From Flaccisagitta enflata (Eukaryota > Chaetognatha > Sagittoidea > Aphragmophora): 64,000 bases of DNA. The notes under the pieces are model-generated. The model was not told the DNA's origin and did no database searches. It saw only the letters and a list, made by a program, of their open reading frames with translations. This document shows positions 1 to 10,981 of this stretch, piece after piece; the first letter of the stretch is position 1; every line of letters begins with the position of its first letter. The stretch is taken from contig OZ231127.1 in NCBI GenBank assembly GCA_965153355.1, forward strand, positions 63,116,001 to 63,180,000, written 5' to 3'. Made by a program: the position numbers and the translations under genes.

Positions 1-138
1 TTCAAAGAATCTAGGTATAATTGAAGATGATTTTAAGAGTCATTTTAAGATCTTGCATCCATTGACAGTACCTTGTTTTCAATTTATGATAATATCTAGT
101 CAAATTGACTGAAATGTCTGAGATTGGTGCAAATCACT

Positions 139-244
139 TTATTTCTTCCAGCTCTTTGGATTCCTCATGGAAAAAAGTTTTTCAAGTAATTTTGGAGCAT
201 AGAAATCTTGAATATAAGATTTGTATCTTTTTTTATGTATCGCA
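139..244 (-). CDS. possible terminal coding exon, basic C-terminus
   Basis: On the minus strand a possible acceptor (ATTCATTACAG) precedes 34 codons including RYKSYIQDFYAPKLLEKLF and ending SMRNPKSWKK before TAA. AATAAA (minus, 138-143) overlaps the stop. Because AATAAA itself contains TAA, that overlap is not independent support. The reading starts in phase 1, so an upstream exon would lie further right. No family is recognised. A plus-strand acceptor at 149-151 opens a competing 16-codon frame (152-202). Confidence 0.27.
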
Positions 245-1190
245 CTGTAATGAATGCATTTGAAGAGTTGCTTTTACTATTACATGGTATTATTCAAATA
301 TTCAAGGGGTTGTTGATGCCAATCTTACAAGGGCCGATAACATTGATTTAGGGGGATTGAGTCACTAAGAAAGCATGTGTAGCTCTATTGGCCATCTTTG
401 TATTTCTCTTTTATTTGAAGAAGGAAAATCAATTAATCATATAGAAATGTTCTTATCTGAAATATATACATGAAAATTCATCACTTAACTTGAGATGAAT
501 ATGAATAAAAAATCGGAGTGATTCTATAAAGGGCATCCATCAAAATTTTATCCATCCTTGTCTTCTCAGTCTCTCTTTTTTCCTGTCTTTTCTGTCTTTC
601 AATCTGTCTGTGACTGTCAGTTGTTCTGTCTGCCCGTCGCTCTTTCTGTCGATCAGTCTTTTTTTCTTTCTGTCTCTTTCTGTAAGTCTATCTTTGTGTT
701 TGAGTGTCTGTCTATTTATCTTTCTATTTGTCTGCTGATTCCCTCTCCACCCGTTCTAGTTTCATCACTTTCTTTTTTCCTTCCCCTGGGCAATTCAAGA
801 ATAACATTGGTCAGACCAGCAGAACTAAGCGTGTTGGATGCTGGAGGCTTTTTTGTGGCTCAGTCACGATCAATGCCCATTAGCAAATGGAACCGAGTCG
901 AGGCTAGTTTCAACTCGTTTCATAACACTGCCCCTGCCTTTTTTTTTTTTTTTTTTTTTGCGTTCAAGATACTTCCAAATTTCCTCCTCCAGCCTCGGCA
1001 TTGGCGCATCTCTCAATCTCTCCACGGCCAGACAGATTCATTAAAAGAGAAGAAAATGTAGCTCAGAGTCAAGATCATCGTTGACCTATTTTGATCCTCT
1101 TTTCATCATCGGCGCCCCGAAGCATGGTCTACATACATTCTGAATCATCCAATAGGAAAAGGAAAACCTGGCATGAATCAAAGGTCGTCC
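245..1190. other. AT-rich spacer, no supported gene
   Basis: This holds AT-rich sequence, a pyrimidine-rich stretch (about 556-780) with CTGTCTTT-like words, and a short T-tract at 939-959. Open frames here are low in complexity or lack paired splice signals. The segment 808-935 stays open but shows no convincing donor. Confidence 0.5.
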
Positions 1191-1191
1191 G

Positions 1192-1312
<121 letters not shown>

Positions 1313-1652
1313 ACTCCTTTTCTTTGCCACATTGAAAAGGGCAAAGACCACACAGAGAGAGAAGCGATCAGCGTCAAAGTCGGACGTCAACAAGGCCATC
1401 ATTTCATTTCTTTTAACCATCATTTTCTTTCTTTCATGAATATTGTTTTCTTCTTTCTTTTTATTTCTCTAATGCGAATGAACTGATTATGTATATTTAG
1501 AATGATGGCGAATCTTTAGCCGTGGGTTGGAAACTATAAAACATTAACATTCATTGTTATTATTTTCTCCTGATTTTATGTCTATAAGTTTAAGTCTATC
1601 AATCTTTGTTCCTTTGTTTCTTTTCTTTTCTCTTTTCTTCCTTTCTTTTTTT

Positions 1653-1833
1653 GTCACGTGCTACACGACTCCACACCTTGCTTTGTCGGTCCGTCGGTCG
1701 ATCCACTCTTTTACTGTTTTTTGTTTTGGTTTGCGGTCTTTGGCCTCACTGCTCCTGCCCAAATAGTCTGGTGATCTCAAATACGGCCCCCGCCCACCCA
1801 TACGCGACTGAGGTAGCCTCGTATCCAACCTTG
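1653..1833 (+). mobile_element. AGTCGCGTG-hairpin short element, complete copy
   Basis: It starts with a hairpin relative (GTCACGTGCTACACGACT), followed by CTTTGTCGGTCCGTCGGTCG, a TTTACT-type T-rich stretch, TGGCCTCACTGCTCCTGCCC, then CCGCCCACCCATACGCGACT and a terminal GTATCCAACCTTG. The module order matches more than twenty other copies in the window. It has no coding capacity and looks SINE-like or MITE-like. Confidence 0.7.
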
Positions 1834-1924
1834 ACCATTATTGATTGATTGAATCACTGATATAATAATTGATTGATTTATAGTTTTTTTATACTGATTG
1901 ACAGATTGAGTGATTGATAGATTT

Positions 1925-1932
<8 letters not shown>

Positions 1933-1978
<46 letters not shown>
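1933..1978 (+). repeat. (ATTG)n tetranucleotide repeat
   Basis: About eleven ATTG units inside a longer GATTGATT-rich tract (1840-1980). Confidence 0.95.
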
Positions 1979-2435
1979 ACATTCACTCATTCATTAATTC
2001 ATCTACTCTTTTCTTTTTTTCATTTTTGTTTCTACTTTTTTCTATTTAGATTAAAGAGAACCGGCAGTTAAATCTATAAAACCCAATAAATGATCCGAGG
2101 CAACATTGTTCTTGGATCATTTTAAAAAGCCAAAGTAAACTCTCGATTGATTCCTCTGGTCAATATCAAGAACGTCCGCTGGAGTCGTTAAATTTAGGAT
2201 ATTTACATTTGTCAGGTTTTATATCTTTCTTAAAATTTCTTTAAAATTTATTCTACCCAAAAGGAATACGTTCAGGAATGCTCCATAAAAAACTTTTCAA
2301 GGAAAAAAAAGGGAAAAAAAACTGAGAAATGTGCGTCCATTCATCATGCCAGACATGGTCTTCTAACACCCATTCAATTGTATCTTTTGGCTCTGTCAAT
2401 ATCTAACCCTGGATTGTTTTGTCACATTCTTTCTC

Positions 2436-2441
2436 TTTATT
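2436..2441 (-). terminator. poly(A) signal AATAAA (minus)
   Basis: TTTATT on the plus strand reads AATAAA on the minus strand, 14 bp past the stop of the exon at 2456-2593 and separate from that stop. Confidence 0.45.
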
Positions 2442-2455
2442 CGGAAATATTTTGA

Positions 2456-2593
2456 TTAGTTCCATGATTGCATTGACTTCTCCCCATCGGCATATACTTG
2501 CTGTATCATGCCTTCTTTGCTCATTAGCAATTTAGCATAATAGTGTTTCTTAACACCAGCCACGCCAAGAACGTAACCCAATACTATCGGCAA
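2456..2593 (-). CDS. probable terminal exon, membrane-anchored tail of unknown protein
   Basis: On the minus strand a strong pyrimidine tract ending CTTTTAAAG precedes 45 codons starting LPIVLGYVLGVAGVKKHYYA and ending GEKSMQSWN, then TAA. AATAAA follows 14 bp later. The first 13 residues are hydrophobic and are followed by a basic/aromatic run, as at the edge of a membrane segment. The reading is in phase 0. Without splicing, the frame runs upstream through another hydrophobic stretch (VLIFLFVLLLL). No family is recognised; a terminal exon of a gene extending to the right is the best reading. Confidence 0.42.
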   Translation of the reverse strand: MPIVLGYVLGVAGVKKHYYAKLLMSKEGMIQQVYADGEKSMQSWN

Positions 2594-3110
2594 CTTTAAA
2601 AGCAAAAGAACGAATAGAAAAATAAGCACCTTGCATTTTAAAGCCGGTACATACACACAAGCCTTTTTTTTTTCTCTCTTTCTTCCTCTTTCTCTTTTTC
2701 CTATCTCCAGTAAATCAGGCGATTCTCTCTTTAGATATGTCCGGAATTCTAATCCAATTTCTGTTTTCAACCAAAATAAACATTATTTCTGTAACCTCTT
2801 CGAATTTTTTCTCTACTTTGAAATTCAAATTTAGATCCTACTTCTTTTTCATTCTCTCATCAATTCAACAACAGTTAAAGGAGAGAAAAAAAATCAGCAA
2901 AAGAAAGCGATCGATATACAAGAAAAAAGTGAGATAAATTCCACCCGACACATGTTTGTAATCGCGTAGTTTTCCCCTCAAATTTCCTCCCAAATTCTTT
3001 TTCTTTGCTTTTCTCTCCAATGATTAGTTTTGGTCCAAATTTCCTTTCTTTGCTTTGATTCGCTACTCATAAGAAAAACTTTTTATAGCCCCGCCCAAGA
3101 TTTGTTTCAG

Positions 3111-3324
3111 GCGGGGGTGTACTTGGCGTACTGGGCTTGTTGGGCGTATTTGCTTCATGAGGCGTACTGGGAGTATCGGGCGTACCGGATTTATCGAACT
3201 CATTGACGCAAAGGCCGGATCAGGACGTTTTGGCGCTTTAGGCTTGGCATGGTTGCTAGACCTGTTGAGGCTGAAATGTAGCTTGATCAAGAATATCGTT
3301 TTTGGAATCTACACTGTATGTTAA
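3111..3324 (+). CDS. possible terminal exon of unknown protein
   Basis: After the acceptor AAGATTTGTTTCAG an open frame of 70 codons runs to TAA at 3322-3324, and AATAAA follows at 3339. The N-terminal part is an imperfect repeat of an RTG-containing unit, made by a GGGCGTACTGGG-like DNA repeat. The rest reads GFIELIDAKAGSGRFGALGL and ends LIKNIVFGIYTVC. It starts in phase 1. The minus strand is also open here as a TPSTP-rich frame ending GRGYKKFFL, which tempers confidence. The plus-strand poly(A) signal favours this orientation. Confidence 0.35.
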
Positions 3325-3338
3325 ATCTAGAAGGAAAC

Positions 3339-3344
3339 AATAAA
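3339..3344 (+). terminator. poly(A) signal AATAAA
   Basis: AATAAA lies 14 bp after the TAA that closes the exon at 3111-3324. Confidence 0.4.
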
Positions 3345-4059
3345 GAGAGAAGATATCGAGAAAAAAGCAAACCTATATTCATGCCCTAATTGAATTTTGG
3401 GTAGAACCTTTCTTAATCCTGCAGATTTCAATCTCTCACGAGGTTTTACTTTGTATTCTGCAATATGTAGGTTTGTGAAAGATGGGAATGTTTTTCGGAC
3501 TATTATATTTCATCACGATTTGACGATTAAACTGGATTCAGATTTTCTAATCATTACAGCTTTAATCGGTTTTTACTGGAGTTTTTTTACTTATGATTGA
3601 TTTGGATGAATTAGAAAAATCCTGAAAAATGTTTTTGAAAGGTTTGATAAACACTCACATCCCGCAATTGCAGATCAAAAAGGATCAGATGGAACAATAC
3701 CAAAAGTTTTATTTAGGGACAAAAATTTCTCGGATTCGATAGAGCGGGTTGTAATTGTATATCCAAAGGGGGCCGCCAAATGATAGTAATCAAGAGCGCA
3801 AATGGACGTAAACGAGGTTCATTTGGGCGTCATCAAATGAAGATAAATCACAAAACGACCTTTTTTCTTTCTCTCTCTCTTATCCCGAACTGGGAACTGG
3901 GACCACAACCGTGGCTTACACGTCAAGAGATGGGTTAAGAGGGAGATAAACGAATTGTAGGCTAAATCCCTCATCCTGGTGACAAAGTCCTCCCTCCTTA
4001 TTTCTAACGCCACAAAGGAAAGAGAGAGAGACAGAGACACAGAGGAATTCACACAGTGA

Positions 4060-4062
<3 letters not shown>

Positions 4063-4110
<48 letters not shown>
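4063..4110 (+). repeat. (GA)n microsatellite
   Basis: GA dinucleotides flanked by degenerate GACAGAGA units (4020-4125). Confidence 0.97.
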
Positions 4111-4116
<6 letters not shown>

Positions 4117-4530
4117 TTGAGAGAAATAAAAAGAGTGTCTCCGCCCTGTGATCTTAACCACAAAAGATTTCCATCATGAGCGAAAAATCACTTTTTCATC
4201 AACTCATTCAAAAGTTTTTTTTCTCCTTTTTTTTTCTTTCATTCTCTTTTCCGTTCTCACGCGGATACCAAAAAAAACAACAAGAATGGGAGAGTTGATT
4301 TTTTTTCTCTTTCGCTTTTTACCTTTTTTTGGAAAGCAGCCTTTGAATTTCCTTAAAACATTTGACTAGTCTTACTTGCTGATTATACAACAATTTAAAA
4401 AAAAGCTCTGTTGAAATTATTTGGTGGATGGCGGGAGTAATTAATTGATGTCCAAACTGTAGTTTCCCATAATGGTCATGTCAAGCTGGATATTTTTACG
4501 TGGAATAGGATGGTCATCAGACATTTCAGA

Positions 4531-4531
<1 letters not shown>

Positions 4532-4620
<89 letters not shown>
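4532..4620 (+). repeat. (CA)n microsatellite
   Basis: Pure CA over about 89 bp; His-Thr and Cys-Val frames are its translations. Confidence 0.98.
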
Positions 4621-4622
<2 letters not shown>

Positions 4623-4700
4623 ACAACTTTTTCTCATATCGCCATTCAAAAAAAAGTGGGGCGGAGGATTTTAGCACAGTGAAAAAAAAGAGGTGATTGA

Positions 4701-4704
<4 letters not shown>

Positions 4705-4741
<37 letters not shown>

Positions 4742-4790
4742 TGCAGAGAGACAGAGAGAGACAGAGACAGAGAGAGAGAAAGAAAAAGGA
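4705..4790 (+). repeat. (GA)n with GACAGA interruptions
   Basis: A GA tract degenerating rightward into GACAGA units. Confidence 0.95.
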
Positions 4791-5033
4791 AACTTTCATT
4801 CACGCATTCATTGAATTCAGAAATCGTATAGCTTGAATCGTGTCGCACCTTAGTTGGTTTTTTTTTATTGCTGGATTTTCCGGATGTTGGTCTAAAGATC
4901 CGATGTATTCGTTCTTCGACTTCGTCCGGTTTCCTTGAACCACTAACAAGGAACTAGGAAGTATTTAGGAATTCATTCAATATCCAATTCCTAGATTAGA
5001 GTCCAACTTGACTAAAGGTCACAGTGCTGTTTC

Positions 5034-5250
5034 TTCTTTTTCTTTTTCTTTTTCTTTTTCTTTTTCTTTTTCTTTTTCTTTTTCTTTTTCTTTTTCTTTT
5101 TCTTTTTCTTTTTTTTTCTTTTTCTTTTTCTTTTTCTTTTTCTTATTCCTTATCTTTTTCTTTTTCTTTTTCTTTTTTTTTCTTTTTTTTTCTTTTTTTT
5201 CTTTTTCTTTTACTTTTTCTTATTGTTTTTCTTTTTCTTTTCTTCATTCT
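5034..5250 (+). repeat. (TTTTTC)n hexanucleotide repeat
   Basis: Near-perfect TTTTTC units for about 80 bp, then slipped T-tract variants to 5250 and CTTCCT-like words to 5285. Confidence 0.96.
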
Positions 5251-5410
5251 TCTTCCTCTTCCTCTTCTTCCTCTTCCTTTTCTCCCCTCTCCCTCGTCTT
5301 CTCTCTGTTGATTAGAATCACTTCGAATTTCAGTGATTGGGGAAGCGTATTCGAGGTGGGTCTTTAAAACCTCAAAACCTCAAAACAAGTGCAGTCATTA
5401 GGAAGACACA

Positions 5411-5413
<3 letters not shown>

Positions 5414-5473
<60 letters not shown>
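5414..5473 (+). repeat. (GA)n microsatellite
   Basis: Pure GA dinucleotides over 60 bp. Confidence 0.98.
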
Positions 5474-5475
<2 letters not shown>

Positions 5476-5656
5476 TTAAGTTTAAAAGAGAGTGAACGGG
5501 GTGTACAGGAAAGCCAACGCCAGGACTGAGGGTGGGAAGAGGCAATACACAAAAGAAAGAACTCTTTAGTCTTTTAAGTATGCATGAAAAGGGTTACCTA
5601 CAAAAGAACGAATAAAACAGTATGAAGAAAAATAAAGCAAACACTCAGCATTTCTT

Positions 5657-5775
<119 letters not shown>

Positions 5776-5854
5776 ATCGGCATCTCTGCATCTCTCCAAC
5801 TACAAAAGGAGAACAAACATAGGCGAGGATTGAAGGTCGGCAAAAAAAGTGAAG

Positions 5855-5982
5855 ATGGCGTTCACGCTGTCAACTATGGTTATATTTGACGTTATCACGA
5901 TTATGCTGATTAGTACCGACTTTTGCCGAGGCTTCACAGATTCAAATCTTCCTATTCCTGATGCACTGTTTTCCTCCCAATT
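5855..5982 (+). CDS. gene A exon 1: possible start with signal peptide
   Basis: ATG in a favourable context (GTGAAGATGGCG) opens 42 codons beginning MAFTLSTMVIFDVITIMLIS, then TDFCRGFTDSNLPIPD. This is a hydrophobic leader followed by a polar stretch, as in a secretory signal peptide. The exon is proposed to end at AATT|GTAATT with two bases left over; unspliced, the frame stops one codon later. The phase fits the 26-nt exon at 6756 and then the exon at 9462. The donor is not strong and the assignment to gene A rests on phase alone. A minus-strand frame is also open here. Confidence 0.28.
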
Positions 5983-6467
5983 GTAATTCATTTTGTTTCC
6001 GTTACCAGAGCCAAATAATTCCATGCCAAATAGAGTGGGGGTTTTCATCTGAAAATTGAATCGATTGTAGGATAAAACGGAAATTACTCATGTTCTAAAA
6101 TTGTTTCACAGTTTGTCCTTTGTTTTTCTTCCCCCCATTTTCAGCACCTTTTTGCAACATTCCCATTTTGATGTTTTATGTATTTGCATCGTTGTTGGAT
6201 AGAAACGGGCCAAAACGAAACGGACACGGATTTTTGCAATGAAGCCACTGCACCGATCAAATGTTTTGCACCAATTGATGATGGTAGATAAGTGAGGTGT
6301 CGAAACATAAACAGTGTGAACCTCCTTCATGATCCAAAAGCCAAAGAAGAGAGCAAAATTTCCCCAAAAAACACATCAAAGAGAAAAATTTTTTTGTTGG
6401 AACAGAATCGCAATTAGGCACCAGGTGGTCCAGAGCCGTTAAAGATTTCATCTTTCCCGTTTTACAC

Positions 6468-6719
<252 letters not shown>

Positions 6720-6755
6720 TACTCTTTTCCAATCTCATCCAAATATTGAAAACAG

Positions 6756-6781
6756 TATCAGAGGAAGAGTTTTTTTTCGAG
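6756..6781 (+). CDS. gene A exon 2: candidate 26-nt microexon
   Basis: TTGAAAACAG precedes 26 nt, followed by the donor GAG|GTGTGAGT. It reads IRGRVFFR with one leading and one trailing base, which is exactly the phase needed to join exon 1 (two bases over) to exon 3 (starts with two bases). The acceptor has only a weak pyrimidine tract. Confidence 0.2.
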
Positions 6782-7371
6782 GTGTGAGTGAGTGCGTAAC
6801 TTTGTATGGGTTGAAATAGAAATTCTCAACCCAAATCCGCCCGCTGTGAACCATGTTCTGTAGATAGTATTTTGGGCCCCGTCTTAGCTCCTCTTTTCCT
6901 CATCATGTTTTTCATTTATGTCCTGTTACTCTTCTTTTGGGTGTTGTCCTTTAATGTCGTCAAATTTTGTCTGTGTTTGGAGTCTCGACTCCCGAGGGAG
7001 TCACCCACTTCATCTTTTTCGTTTTGTGCTTTCAGTCGTTGCCTTTGTTGTTGGGGGATCGTCTTTGTCATTTTGTCATCCTCTTCGAAATTTTGTTCAC
7101 AGTTGCAATTTTAAATTCATACATTTTCTCACAACCCCCCCCCCTCCCTCGGTTCCTCGCCATTCTAGCCCCGCGTTTTTCTGTGCAGGGACAGTGATCA
7201 AAAAAGCCTATAAAATTTTTGATCAAAAAAGCATCTGGACCGGGGTAGTCATGACTGGAAGTTCAATGTTTAAGTTTTAGTTTTACCTGTTTAAAAAAAA
7301 AAACATGATAATCAGGCGTCCTCTCTAATTGATCATCTCTATGAATAAGTTAATGATTAAACGAATGAACA

Positions 7372-7615
7372 AATTAATGAAATTTTGAAATGATGAAATA
7401 ATGAAATAATGAAATAATGAAATAATGAAATAATGAAATAATGAAATGATGAAATGATGAAATGATGAAATGATGAAATGATGAAATGATGAAATAATGA
7501 AACAATGAAACAATGAAACAATGAAACAATTAAATAATGAAATAATGAAATAATGAATGAGTGAATTAATGAGTAAATGAATAAACATATAAACATATAA
7601 ACAAATGAATGAATG
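7372..7615 (+). repeat. 8-bp minisatellite (ATGAAATA/ATGAAATG/ATGAAACA)
   Basis: Three blocks of 8-bp units differ only in the last bases: ATGAAATA, then ATGAAATG, then ATGAAACA, ending in ATGA-rich degenerate units. The Phe-Ile frames on the minus strand come from this repeat. Confidence 0.93.
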
Positions 7616-8228
7616 AATGCATGACTAAATGAATGAACTCAACAATAAAAAATGAAAATTACTGGCATGTTATGGAGATGCATTGGAAAATATGAAAATG
7701 AAATTGAATGTTTTACTAAAATTTCTAGGTATCAAAACTCAAGCGTTGTGATCTTTGAAGAGATGAGAGAATCAAAAGACAACTCTGAAATATTCGTTCC
7801 TCATTTACTGCAGCAGGAACACGTTGTCTTGGTTGGTTTTATGATTTTTATACATGCGGGTAGCACAGTGGCGGTGAAGAGGGGAAGGTGGAGTCGTTTC
7901 AAGTTGGAGGCGGAGACGGGGAAAAAAAGGAGGAAGAAAGAAATTGAGTGAAGCGCGTTGGAGATGCAGGGGGGGTCGCAAAAGGAGGGTGGAGAGGGGA
8001 AAGAAGGGGAGAGAGGGGAAGAGAGGGGAAGAAGGGGGAGAAGGGGAAAAGGGGAGGAAGTTGAAGATGGCAAAATCGAGGCCTGAAAGGGGGCAGTTTA
8101 GAACAAGATCAAAGACGCCGTGTGAGGGTTTGGGATTGATAAGGGTGATTGGTGAACGAGAAGACACTGAATTAGAAGTGGAGGAGTTTAAGTTCTACTT
8201 AGAACTTAAGGGGAGAAGGGGTTTAGAG

Positions 8229-8478
8229 TAAGGCCTTGCGGGTTTGGCCGTGAGAAGGCCGAGGCTCGGTTTTGAGGCCAAACCCGAAATTCGGTTTTGC
8301 CTTCAAGTCCGACTTTGTTTTATAAGATATTTTTACTTTTATATTATTCTTTTAATCTCACTTATCAAATCATTTTTGTATTTTTTTCTCACCTTTTCAA
8401 TATTATCATTTGTAAGTGTGTGTATGTGTTTATTTATGAATATGTGTGTGTATGTTTATGAATGTGTGTGTATGTGTT

Positions 8479-8514
<36 letters not shown>

Positions 8515-8520
8515 TCTCTT

Positions 8521-8559
<39 letters not shown>

Positions 8560-8561
8560 TA

Positions 8562-8637
<76 letters not shown>

Positions 8638-8683
8638 ATACCATATCTGTCTCTATATATCTCTCTCTATATATATATATATA

Positions 8684-8732
<49 letters not shown>

Positions 8733-9100
8733 CTCTCTCTTTCTCTCTTGGCTTGCATTTATTTGCTTGTTTTTTGTTTTATTATAATGTTCAAACTTAT
8801 TCTTCTCATCTTTTTTATTCACTTTTTATCTCAGATTTTTTTGTTTGTTTCTTTCTTCTTTTTTTTCTCAATTTTTTTTTTCTTTTATTTTTTAATTTCA
8901 TTCTTTCATCTTTCTTTCATTTATTTTCCTCTTTCTTTTTTTCTCTCATTTTTTCCTCTTTGGCAGATAACCAAACATCTTTTTGTTACTATATTTACTT
9001 AAAAACCCGATATAAACCCGTGACAAACCCGAGGAAAGGTTTTGAGGTATTCCAAACCCGAACCAAAACCGCGGAAAAAAACGCCATACGCAAGGCCTTA
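8229..9100. mobile_element. hAT-like non-autonomous element with 8-bp target duplication
   Basis: The ends are inverted (TAAGGCCTTGCG at the left, CGCAAGGCCTTA at the right), flanked by the direct repeat GTTTAGAG (8221-8228 and 9101-9108). A target paralogue without the insertion lies at about 9191-9240. Subterminal AAACCCG-type words recur on both sides, as transposase-binding repeats do in known hAT elements. The interior is only (TG)n, (CT)n, (TA)n and T-rich sequence. No transposase was seen; the large open frame inside is repeat translation. Confidence 0.75.
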
Positions 9101-9108
9101 GTTTAGAG

Positions 9109-9255
9109 GAGTGACTATGACGCATGAAACTGTAAAAAAGTTGCTTGTGGACTTAGAACTTAAGGGGAGAAGTTGCTTGTGGACTTAGAACTTAAGGGGA
9201 GAAGGGGTTTAGAGGAGTGACTATGACGCATGAAATTGTAAAAAAGTTGCTTGTG
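9109..9255 (+). repeat. tandem duplication carrying the empty hAT target
   Basis: The segment GTTGCTTGTGGACTTAGAAC... recurs, and the block GGAGTGACTATGACGCATGA appears twice (from 9107 and 9214), differing at one base just downstream. The second copy preserves the target without the hAT-like element. Confidence 0.85.
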
Positions 9256-9352
9256 AAAGTTGTATAAAAAACCTAAGAAATGTTAGATTAGGTTAATTTT
9301 AGTGTACGCTTTATGAACACGACTTATCAATTGGAATATCTTGAATGTCTAA

Positions 9353-9461
<109 letters not shown>

Positions 9462-9613
9462 GATCTTCGTTGATGACTTTCCAAGAGTGGGCGTGTCTTG
9501 ACGAGGCTGCGTCCATCGTCTGTCCAGAAAAGACGACGATTAAAGTTGAGAAAGCGAGACTCATTCCTTTTGCGCAAGGAGTAGCGCAACAAGGAACCAT
9601 CGCACCGAGAAAG
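9462..9613 (+). CDS. gene A exon 3
   Basis: It is bounded by an acceptor made of a (CT)n tract plus CAG and by the donor AAG|GTCAGT. Two leading bases are followed by 50 open codons beginning [17 protein letters not shown], through [14 protein letters not shown], to [12 protein letters not shown]. The composition is mixed, unlike the surrounding repeats. It ends in phase 0, which fits both the exon at 10930 and the alternative terminal exon at 10785. No domain is recognised. This is one of the better-supported exons. Confidence 0.5.
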
Positions 9614-9947
9614 GTCAGTTTCGTCATCGTCAAGATTATCATTGTAAACACCGTAGTTATTGTCATCGTCGTCATCGTCGTCATCGTTGTCATCGTCATT
9701 TTCGTCGTGTTCATAATTGCTCTCAGAGATTTACAACCACGCATGGTTTTTTCTTTTTTTTTTATTTCCTTTTACTTGAGTAAGATATTCATTATTTCAA
9801 AATTGAATCTGAGATCAGTGATCAATTTTTCGCATTTCATCATCTTACTGTTATCGTTGCCAAAAATCGTTTCCTGAGTTTGAAATATATTTTCATAATA
9901 TCAATTTTACTCCATTAATCATTTCTCCATTCATTCTGTTCAAAAGA

Positions 9948-10128
9948 AAGGCCGGATACACGGCTAGCCCAGTCGCGTATGGGTGGATAGGGGCCGTATT
10001 TGGGCAGGAGCAGTGAGGCCATAGACCGCAAAAAGTAAAAAGAAAATAAAATGTGACGGACCGACTAATCGACTAGATCGACAGACTGACGGACAAAGCG
10101 GTGTGCAGAGTCGCGTAGCATGCGACTA
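9948..10128 (-). mobile_element. AGTCGCGTG-hairpin short element, complete copy
   Basis: In reverse orientation it begins AAGGCCGGATACACGGCTAG, continues through GGCAGGAGCAGTGAGGCCAT and GACGGACCGACT-type words, and ends AGAGTCGCGTAGCATGCGAC. It sits in an intron of gene A. Confidence 0.72.
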
Positions 10129-10784
10129 GAAAATCCTATTAGCTCTACTACTACTTTGTTTTCATAATTTTTGAGTGCTGGCTTGCTGCATGTACTCAGA
10201 GCCTCGGAGCTTAGACTCCATTCGATTCACTCCATTTGAAATGCTCATGACAAGTTGTGACTGTCATTGACCAGTTTTAGGAAGGGTCACTATCCTACTG
10301 ACAATGACACTTTAACAGTAGGGCAACCAAAGCCGAGGCGCCATTAGTAAGTGACATGAAGAATTTTAGAAAAGGGGCGTTTTGCGTGACGTAATGTAGA
10401 GTCGATGTGACGGCCGATCGTTGACTGGCAAAGTGCTGTTGACGCCTTTGTAAATGGTGTTGAAGAGTGTTGAAGAGTGTTGAATGGTGTTGAATGGTGT
10501 TTCAAAAAATAAAGAACTGTTACAGAAAAGACTTCTGCGAGAAAGAAAAAAACGCCATGCAAAAACCAATATTTTTGTAAGATACTAGTGCCAAAACGTA
10601 GATCCCTTTTCAATTTTTTATTTGGCAACATGCGTTATTTACTTTATGATATGTTTTTTTGGCTTTTTTTCATCGTGAATTTTTGAAGGAAAAAAGTACT
10701 CTTTGATGAAATGTCTTTTGGCAAACTCACCGATGTTTTCTTTTCTATGTTTTTTATTTCTTCTCCCCCTTTTTATTGGTTCAG

Positions 10785-10862
10785 GTCATTTTTTCGTCAA
10801 AACAACTTTTTTGCCTTAAAAAGATGGAAAAGTTTTATTCCTATCTTTTAATTCTTGTTTAA
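10785..10862 (+). CDS. gene A alternative terminal exon (candidate)
   Basis: A strong acceptor (CCCCCTTTTTATTGGTTCAG) precedes 25 codons beginning VIFSSKQLFCLKKMEKFYSY and ending LLILV, then TAA. AATAAA follows 8 bp later. It starts in phase 0 and so can follow exon 3 directly, giving a short isoform, or it may be the true 3' end of the gene. Confidence 0.38.
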   Translation, partial: VIFSSKQLFCLKKMEKFYSYLLILV

Positions 10863-10870
10863 CTTTTCAT

Positions 10871-10876
10871 AATAAA
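10871..10876 (+). terminator. poly(A) signal AATAAA
   Basis: AATAAA sits 8 bp after the TAA of the exon at 10785-10862; their closeness supports both calls. Confidence 0.4.
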
Positions 10877-10929
10877 GATATGTTGTCCTTTTCGTTGACT
10901 TTTTATGTATAATTTTTTTTTCTCCACAG

Positions 10930-10981
10930 GTTTGCAAGGCTCCTTTGAGGCTAGATGCGGACAGACGGGGAGCATCACAAG
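10930..10981 (+). CDS. gene A exon 4
   Basis: The acceptor TTTTTTTTCTCCACAG and donor CACAAG|GTGAAT bound 52 nt reading VCKAPLRLDADRRGASQ plus one base. It accepts phase 0 from exon 3 and leaves one G, completed by AG of exon 5 to give Glu. It is short, so chance openness is likely; the case rests on the paired splice sites and matching phases. Confidence 0.45.

Noticed and set aside
3068-3211. Minus-strand Thr/Pro/Ser-rich frame ending GRGYKKFFL
   Set aside because: The plus-strand reading of the same repeat is longer and has a poly(A) signal; the TPSTP pattern follows from the GGCGTACTGGG DNA repeat.
3700-3840. Minus-strand frames ending at AAATAAA
   Set aside because: The stop is part of the AATAAA itself and there is no acceptor upstream.
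8244-9106. Open frames of 252 and 214 codons
   Set aside because: They lie inside the hAT-like element and consist of microsatellite and T-rich translation.
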